A stretch of 64,000 nt of DNA from Sarcocystis neurona. Lineage: Eukaryota > Apicomplexa > Conoidasida > Eucoccidiorida > Sarcocystidae. Shown in pieces: positions 51,201 through 60,200 of this stretch. The stretch is taken from NCBI GenBank assembly GCA_000727475.1, contig KL647290.1, forward strand, positions 2,380,269 through 2,444,268. The letters run 5' to 3'. The notes under the pieces were generated by a model. The model ran no database searches and was not told where the DNA came from. It was given only the letters and a program-made list of their open reading frames with translations. Every line of letters starts with the position of its first letter. The stretch's first letter is position 1. Both the position numbers and the translations under genes were made by a program.

Positions 51201-54200
51201 GTATCTTCTGCTTCTTCCTCAGAGAGCCCGCCAACTCTGTCGCCTTTTTTTGACGGGTGCGGCTGCTGTTGGTGGGCAGCAAGGCATTTTTCGTCCATTG
51301 CTGCCGCCGACGGGGCTGTCGTTGCATGCGACTTGGACCTGCTGCTCCGACCCCAGACCTGCTGCTGCTGTGCGCGCGCCAGCGGCCAGGCACGCAGCGG
51401 CGGCAGCAGTGCGACACAGCAGTGCCGCATAATATCAACAGCAACTACACGCATGCCTCGAGGGAAGGGGCCGACTTCGGCTGGACTTGGATCAGTCCAG
51501 TAGACTGCAGCAGCAGCTGCTGCATGCGACTCTTTTCTCGCTGTCTTTCTCTGAAGCTCGTCCTGCTGCGTTGCCTCTCTCCCGGATTGCGGCGGGTGCT
51601 GCTGCTGTTGCGGATGCGTCCTCCTGTCGTCCTCCTGCTGCTTGCCCTGCTCACGCTGCGGCTGCTGCTGCCTCGCCTCTCTTTCTTCCTGCTGCCGCAC
51701 CGCGCGCTCCTGCCGCTGTTGCTGACGAACAATCACTTGCTCTCTGCTCAGGAACGCGTTTAACGTCGCGAGAGCGTCCTGCGTTGCGTTCAAGCTGCGG
51801 ACGATCGCAGCCCGCCGGACCCCGGGCAACACCTGCTGCACTCCTTCCACAGCAGCAGCGGCAGGACACAGAGCCAAGTAGACGCGGTGCCTTTTCTTCG
51901 CACGACGAGACGCTTCTTCGGTCAAGCACTGCGTCAGTTCATCCAGAGGTCTCGCTCTTCCACGGGTAGGCCGCAGCAACGCCAGGACCCCGACGGTTTG
52001 CTGCTGCTGCTGCCTCGGGACCAGCTGCTGCTGCCGTGTCTGTCCTGGTCCTGCTGCTGCCCGAATGCTGCTGCTTCTGTTGTAACTCCGTCGCCAGCCC
52101 ACCTCTCCCTCTCCAGACTCTGTTCCACTCTCTCCGCCAGCTGCTTCACTGCTGCTGCCACCATGTCGCCTCACCACGCTGCCCTTCCTGCTGTCGCCTG
52201 TCTTGCTGCTTGTGCTGCTGCCCTCCCGAACGAGGGCGCTGCTGCTCTCGACGAAGCGGCTGTTACTGCTGCTGCTGCTCAGGTTTCGTCGCAGCCCCTG
52301 CTGCGCCGCCTCTGCCCCTGCCACAGGCTCGTCGGCATCCATGCGGGACGAAGGAGCCGCAGAAGACTCCCCCGCTACAGCAGCGATATGCAGCAGTTTC
52401 CTCGCTTCAACCAACGTAAATGCGTATATGCAGTGCCCGCTTAAGTTGACATATCGAAAGGCTGCGTTGGATGAATCCTTCGCCTTCTCCACACGTTTCT
52501 TGCGTCCGCCTTTCTTCTTCCCTCGGCCTTCTGCTGTCGCTTCGCCTTTTCGCCCGGCTGCTGCTGCGATTCCCCTCTTTCCGTTGCTGCTCCCCTCCGC
52601 TTGCGGATCCTCTCCTGCCGCTCCGCGACTGCGAGGCGTCGTAGCAGCGCTTGCAAACGGTGCCGTCGCAAGGCTAGTCGTCCCTGCTGCCCTTCGCGTC
52701 ACTCCTCCATGAGCAGCCGCAGCTGTTCGTAGCGCGCCTGTCGCTGTTGCTGCTTCGTCCGCAGTGGTGGCCGGGTCGGCCACGCTACCTGACGACAGAA
52801 GCGACAGCGACCTGCTGTCGCTGCTGCTGCTTGTCTCTGCATGTTCATCCTCTTCGTCTTCTTCTTCTAGACTGCTGCTGCTGGCGCCTGACGACGTGTC
52901 CGCGGCACCTGCGGCGGCGTCGGCAGCAGCGTCAAGCGGGTGGGTGTGCTGCTCTTCCTTCGATGGGAGCCCTGCAGCAGCAGTAGCGGCAGTGAATATA
53001 TAAGAGCGGCTGGTGCTGCTGCTTCCCGCAGTCAGCAACGCAGGCACGTCTCGCTCCGGCGCCTGGCGCAGATGCTGCGCGAGGTAGGGCAGAAACCACG
53101 TCAGCAGCTTGCAAAGCTGTGGGGTAACGTTTATCCACAGGGGAGATGTGCTAGAAATGAACAGCGTCTTGGCAGCTTTGAAACTCTTCCACGGATCCTC
53201 CCCTCCACCTCCTGCTTGCTGCTGCTGCTGCTGGCCTGCTTTCCCCCCCCCACCACCTGTTGCTGCGACACCTCCACAGGGCGAGCGCCGGGAGACGCTG
53301 CCGTCGTATCCGTAGTTCGCACCTGTGCTGCTGCTGCTGCTTCGCTGCGTTCTGGGCTGCAGCACCGCAAGCGCGGAGGAGGAGGAGTTGCTGCTGCCTA
53401 CGTCATCCTCGCGAGTTTGGCGCTCCTGCTGCTGCTGCTGCAGGCGTGCGGCCTCTTCCGAGTCGTAGCGGTACACCGTCGTCACAGTGAATCTTTCGAC
53501 AAACGGCTCCCAGGCTCCGCTGCGCGAGTTCAAATACTCGGCTGCCGCTTGCATATCCTTGAGCCGCAGCAGCAGCTGCTGCGGTGTCTTCTCCACGAGC
53601 AGGCTCTTCAAAGCCAAACGCATGCGCAGCAGGGGCACCACTGACGCCCGCAGGTCGTCAAGCAGTAGCAAGTGGACTCCGCGTAGTCGCACGTCCACCT
53701 GCAGCGTCCGGGACACCGCCACGAGGGCCGGATATTCTTCTTCTGCTGTTTCGCCTTCTCCTCCGGCGCCCGCCTGTGCTCCCTGTTCGCCTGCTTCTTC
53801 TCCTCTTCCTGCGACGAGGGGGTTCGGGTCTGCCGCTCCGTCGCTGCTGCGCCAGCTCCGACGTCCTCCTCGTGTGCTGCTGCTGCCAGACGGCGGCCCC
53901 GCCGAGCCGCTGCCGCCGGCCGGAGAAGAAGGCGAGAAAGGCGCCGGCGTCGGAATATGGAAGACGTAGGACGCGGGGGGCGGAGGAATCACGCGGGGAG
54001 GCAGTTCTGCCGGACTCACCGACGGAGTATCCATGAAAATATTAGCAGCCGCAGCAAGCAGCAGAGCCATATCACGACTCGAGACCCGAAGGAAGAAATC
54101 TGCCCAAGCCAATAAAACAGCAAGAACGCAGCAAACAACGATACGAACGAGGGGGTTCTCTCAGCTAATATAAACGAATGGATTACGTGAGAGGAAAAAA

Positions 54201-57200
54201 TTTACAGCTGGGAATCAATGTGCGCAGGCGCGTGCAGGTGCTCGTAGATACACACGTGCAAACACATACATATACAATACCTACACAGAGAGAGACGTTC
54301 GTGCGGAGTGACACCTTTCTGGTAGAAAACCGACTTCTTCGTAATCTCCCACTATGTCTATCCCCTCCTTCATATGCTTCGTATACACAACTATATATGG
54401 ACATACATGGTTGTTCTCGGTATAGTACACAGCTATACATTTACGTGTATACCTATGTACGCACACCTACTCGTTCGTGGGTACTAGTGGCGTTGTTACA
54501 CCTCCACTTCCTACGTGTTCACTAATATATATATATATATATATATCTGCCCACTCGTACACATGTTTATATATATATATATCTGCGCATTAGTACATAT
54601 ATATATCTGCGCATTAGTATATATATATATATATTGCAGCAGACTGCGTCCCATCGCACACATCTATGGATATATAGAGAGAGACAGAGAGAGAGCGAGA
54701 GATACAGAGAGAGTACTGCGACACGCGCATGCGTTGTTTTTGACTCCTCTTTATTTTCGCCGTCCGCCCACCAGGAATGTCGAAGTTGAGCAGCAAGTCG
54801 CTACAGAGTATTTTGCGACGGTCTTCATCCTCTTCATCTTTGAGTGCTCTTGGCTCTGGAGCCCCAGGCAGCGTTCGCAGGCCGCCTCTGCTGATGCTGC
54901 GGCTTGCAGACTCTGGGTGGGAGGTAATGTAGGGGCTGCCTGGAGGAGAGCCGCGGCCTGTTGCTGCTGCTGCTGCTGAGTCGTTCTGCTGTGAAGCAGC
55001 AGCAGCAGCGGCGCGGGCGTCAGCATCAGCAGCAGCAGTCGACGGCGCGAGGTGCTGCTGCACCGCTGCTGCGTCCCGCTGTCTCCTCGGCTTGAACAGC
55101 GCGGCCGCAGCAGCAGCAGCCGGGGCCACTACTGCCGGGGAAGGCACCCGCAGTCGCGCCTCTATAGCCCGCTGCATTTGCCGTGCAGCAATGACGCTGC
55201 TTCGATAATACGCCCCGCTGCTGCTGTTCCTCCCGGGAGATCCTCCCCTCGGTGTCTTGGTCACTCCTCCTTCCTGGTCGCCGCTGTGTCTTGCTACCAG
55301 CGCTTGCTGCTGCTTCCGCAGCAACGCATGGGCGTCTGCGGATCGATAGCTGCCGTACCCGTGCACCCGGAAGGCCTCGCAGAGTAACACAGCCGACGTC
55401 TTTCCTCGCAAAGGGGACCCACAAACATCCAACGTCTTTCCTTCTTCTTCTTCTTCGTCTTCATCTCCCCCTTCTTGCTGCCGTGGCGGCGGACGCGGGT
55501 CCGCGGCTCCTGCACCACCCTCCCTCGCGCTTCCCCGTGCCTGAACAGCGGCAGCAGCTGCGGGACGGGGGGATTGTCTCTTGCTGCTTCGCGGGGACTC
55601 ATCAACCGAACTGCTGTCTGCTTTGATTTGTGTGGTCTTCTCGAACAGCGGGCGTACGAGGCCGCGTCGCCCTGGCGCCTGCTGCTGCTGCTTTTTCTTC
55701 AACAGCGGCAGGGCAGGAAGCTGCTGCTGCAGCAGATCTAGCCGGGCGATCTGGCAGTCCAGGACATCAACGTTGTGCAAGAGCAGCACCCCATCGGCGC
55801 CCGTCACCATATTTACATAGAAATCATTCCGCCACTCGATTATAGGCGTGGCGGGCCGCTTCAAATCTGTGTACAGAATAAACCGCCCGTTTGAGACTGT
55901 CAAAGTTATTCGGAAGGGTTTCTCTTGCGGCGGTAGCGCAGCAGAATTCCCTGCGACGACGGCTCGGTTGCCTCCCCCGCGTGGCTCCTGCTGTTGGGCG
56001 GAGCGGGTGATGTCCCCTTGCTCCTGCCGCTGGTCGTGCGTGCTCGGGTCCGCGGCAGCCGCAGGTGGAGTTTCGCTATGAGACACAGGCGGTTTCTCCC
56101 TTTCAGACAGGTCGAAGAAACTGGAAGACGAGACGGCCGTCTTCAGGGTCTGGTAGGCCTGGATTCTTCCCTCTTCCGTCGTGTCTGCTTCCTCGACGTT
56201 GTTCGCTTCTTGCTGTGGCTGCTGCTCCCGGAGCGTTTCTTCTTCCTTTTCCTCTTGCTGGGGAACAGCAGCAGCCGACCCGGCGCGCGTGCCGTCTCTC
56301 CGCAGCGACGGAGACGAGACGGACGAGACGCGAGGCGGGGAACTCATCGGCGAAACACGCGTCCCTGGAGAGGACACCGTAGACAAAACGGTTGTTGTGT
56401 CTCTCCTCTCTTCGGCTTTGCTGCGTCTTCTGCCTCCTTCACCTTCTCCGCCTGCCGGTGGTACTGTTGCTGGTGTATCTGTTGCTGCTTCTTCGTCCTG
56501 CTCTTCGGCTTCGACATCAGCAGCTTCACCCTGTGCGCGCGACCCTGCTGCGCACCCTGCTGTCCCCCTCCGCCTCCCTTCTACTGCCGCTGCTGGTGCT
56601 GCTGCTGTCTCTCTCTCTCTTGCTGCTGCAGCAACATCGTGAAGCTTCTGAATCACCGGCGGAGGGGGCTTCGGGTACGTCCGCATGCTACTGAACGACC
56701 AAGCAGAAGTAAAGAAAGATATAAAGTCCATGATACCCAGCATCATCAAGTAAATCGTAACATTTTGCAGGGTGACGCCCATGCTTCCTTCCTCAAGAGA
56801 AGACGCGAATTCTATCTTGATTGCTGCCGAAGACGCGTCGCTCTCACCTCTTCCGGTGTCCCCTTCTCCGTTTTCACTTGGGGTGTACGTACACCCCGCG
56901 GGGGTTAGCGGCGTTTGCGACACAAACGTCCTCTTCCACAGAGAGGCCTTTCTCCTTCCTGCATTTCTCTTCCTGCGGGAGTCCTCGTCGAAGCCTTTTC
57001 GGCCCTTCGGATCGCCAGAAAAACTTCCCCAGTTTTCTCCGCTGCTGCTCGGCTGCTGCAGAGCCCCCCCTCGCCACCCCTGCGGACGCTGCTGCTGTCG
57101 CGCGGTGTCCAGCGGACGTACGATGCCCGTCGTGACGCAGCGAGGAGGCGCCACGTGTACGGCGTCTTTCTCGTCTTCCGCAGCAGCAGCACTGCCAGCA

Positions 57201-60200
57201 GTGAGCGTTCCCCTTCCACCACCAGCGGCGGCAGCCGGCCCAGGGGTCTGTGTGCGATTGCGACGACGCGCTGCAGCAGCACCTGGAGCAGCAGCAGCAC
57301 CGCCTCTATCAAAAAACGCGTCCCAAGAGGAAGGAAGAACCGCACCCCATCCTGCTGAAAAAAGTCCTCCCTTTGCGGTTTTGCTGCTCTGCCACCTGCG
57401 CATGATGCTTCCTCTTGTCTGTCTCTCTGGTCCTGCTCCTGCCTCTCCTCTGTCTTGTCTTGCTGCTCTTCCGGCTGTACTGCCTGCGCCTCCGCTGTCT
57501 CCCAGCCAGGCAGCCAACTTCTCCGCGGGCCGGCGCAGCTCCTCACGCGACCCGCTACCCCGACCAGCAACACCTGCACCAGTCATGCACTGCTGCTGCT
57601 GCTCCTCCTGCCCTTGCGTCCGGTCGAAAGGTTGCCGCTGCAGTTGCTGAGCCTCCTGCTGCTGGCGCTGTGCTGCTCTCGCCCCGCGAGCGTCCCTCAC
57701 CGACACGCGTTGTTCTGTAGGCAGCTGCTGTTCTTCACCCCCAGCGGGAAACGCAGCTTCCCCCGCCGCCCACCTGCTGCTGCTGCCTGTGCCGCTGCTG
57801 CCACTGTTGCTTCCGCCGGTCTCTTCGCTGCACTCTGCGAGACGGGTGTACGCCGGGTGGACGGCCCGAGCACGCCGCCGGTCGTCCAAGCGGAAGGTAC
57901 GCGCGCAGAGGGAAAAGTAGTATTTCATATACAGAGAAAAGAGAGAAACATGCGCGTGTACCGCCACGTCCATCAACTCGAAGAGAGCCAAAGGCGTGTC
58001 AGTTCCGAACGAAGCTTCTAACGAGAGAGACGGGACAATCAGCTGCACGCGGATGTACGTCAGGGATGCTACAGCAGGCGCAGCTGCTGCTGAGTTCCCC
58101 TCCCCCCCCCATCGCCCCAAGACATGCTGCTGCTGCTGCTGCCGCAAAGTCGGCGTCTGCGAGTCTGCGCTACAGGCCGAGTGGGCTGCTGCAGCGTCAG
58201 CAGCAGGGGACGCAGGAACAAGCAGCACCACAGGCGCGGGACGGTAGCCGAGGCCAGCAAGATTTTCGTTCACAATATCCAGAAGAAGCGTGAGTTGCCT
58301 GCGAGCCAGACGGAGAGTCCACGCCGTTGTTTCCACCTGCACGTCCACTTCATTGCACGTCTCATCTTCTTCCTCTTCTCGACCCAACACGGCTGTCCTG
58401 CTGCTGCTGTTGCTTCCCTTCTTCGCAGAGCGCAGCAGGAAGTGGCAGTCTACTTTCTCCAAAAGGCACCCCGCAACGTCCGGCGATCCGCTGGCTGTCT
58501 CGTGCGCGCAGACAGTCATGCCGCACAGCTCGACACTCAATACAGACACCCTAGGCTGTTGCTGCTGCAGCACAGCAGCAAGTTGTTCTACACAAACGCC
58601 CTCCTTCCCTCTGCTATTAATGCTGCTGTTGCTCGTACTGTAGCTCTTTTCCTCTTCTCGTCTTTCTTCTCCTTCTCCAGCTCTCTTTGCTGCTGCTGTT
58701 CCTCGCAGACCGCGCCCCGCCAGACTGTTGGCAACGGGAGGTCTCTCTCCTGCTGCACCTACTTCCCCTTCCGCTGATGATGCTGCTGCTGCTTCTTCTT
58801 CGCTTGTTCGGTCTGTTGCTGCCGCTGATGGGTCTTCTAGTAGCTCAGCATCCTCTCCGTCCTCCATCCCCTGCTGCTGTTCGAGTTGATGCAGTTCCCC
58901 ATCCTCATCGTCGTCACTAGAGGCAGTGGTGGTGCTGCAGCGACTATCAGCAGCAGCAGCGGGCGGAAATGCGTTCTTCACCCGAAGGTAGCCCAGGTCC
59001 AGCGTCACGTAGCTGCCTAGTCCTCGCAAGTCAACTCCTGTGACAGCCGCTTCTGCGTCTGTTGTTCCTGTGCCCGTCGCCCCTGCGGCGGGACCTGCTG
59101 TCCCGCTGCTGCTGTTTCTCTCCCTTGCAGCACCAGTGCTACTCCTCGCAGCTCCTCCGGTTGCCGCGCTGCCGTCCCTGCTCTCGCGCTGCTGTTGCAG
59201 TTCCGGTCCCTCTTGTGGGGTGGTGCTGCGTGAGGACGCTCGCGTCAGTCGCGCCCTTCTCTCACAACGGCGGGCAGCAGCAGCGACGGGAGTCAACGTC
59301 GAGCCGTCCCCAGGAGCAGCAGCTGCCCCAGCTCCGCCGGCCACAGGGAATGCAGCAGTAGAAGAAGAGCTGCCGCTGCTGCTGCCACGTGGGTACTGCG
59401 GAATGATACTTTTGTCTTCGCATAAAACAAACAAGGGCCGATAAATCTCTACGGAAAATAGAGAATACGACCGTGTCGCTGCTTCCTTCACCGCATGATA
59501 GGAACGGGTGAGGACAACGTTGAAAATCCCATCGTTTAAATACTCCAGAAGCTGCGTAATATCCTTCTGGAAATGCACATAGCAAATCTGCAGCGCATCA
59601 GCAGTCCACCCCACCGCACAAACACCGCGGAATTTCTTCTATGCGCAGCAGCAAGAAGACGCGGACACGATACACGCGACAGCAGCAGTAGCAGCAAAGG
59701 AGCTTGGGAGCGCACCAGCAGGAGAAAGGAGCTTGGGAGCGCACCCGCAGCAGCAAAGAGCTGGGGAGCGCACCAGCAGCAGCGGAGAAGCTTGGAAGGG
59801 CAGCAGCAGCAGGTGTGCGGAGAGAGAGAATTTTCAACATGCGCAGCAGGAGCGGCGCGAACATGCGCTATTAGTCGCAGCAGCAGCAGCAACAGATAGG
59901 TTCCGCATCAGCAACCGCCGCGCGACGCAGAGACTCGTACTGCTACAGTGCGCGGGGTCAAGGAGCAGCAGCAGCAGCACAGGTTATATGGAGCAGTCGC
60001 AGCAGCAGAGCGTGCAGGAAGACGACCTGTGGGAACTGGGTGCAGGTGCAACAGGAAGGGGCGCCACAAGTGAAGAGAAGCAGGGGAGCAAGAAGAGCAG
60101 CAGACTCGGCATCGCAAGACTGCGGAGCAGCAGCGCACGCGTGGGAAACGTCCCAGCAGAAGTCCACGTCCCTCACGCAGCGGCAGCGTTGGCCGAGAGA

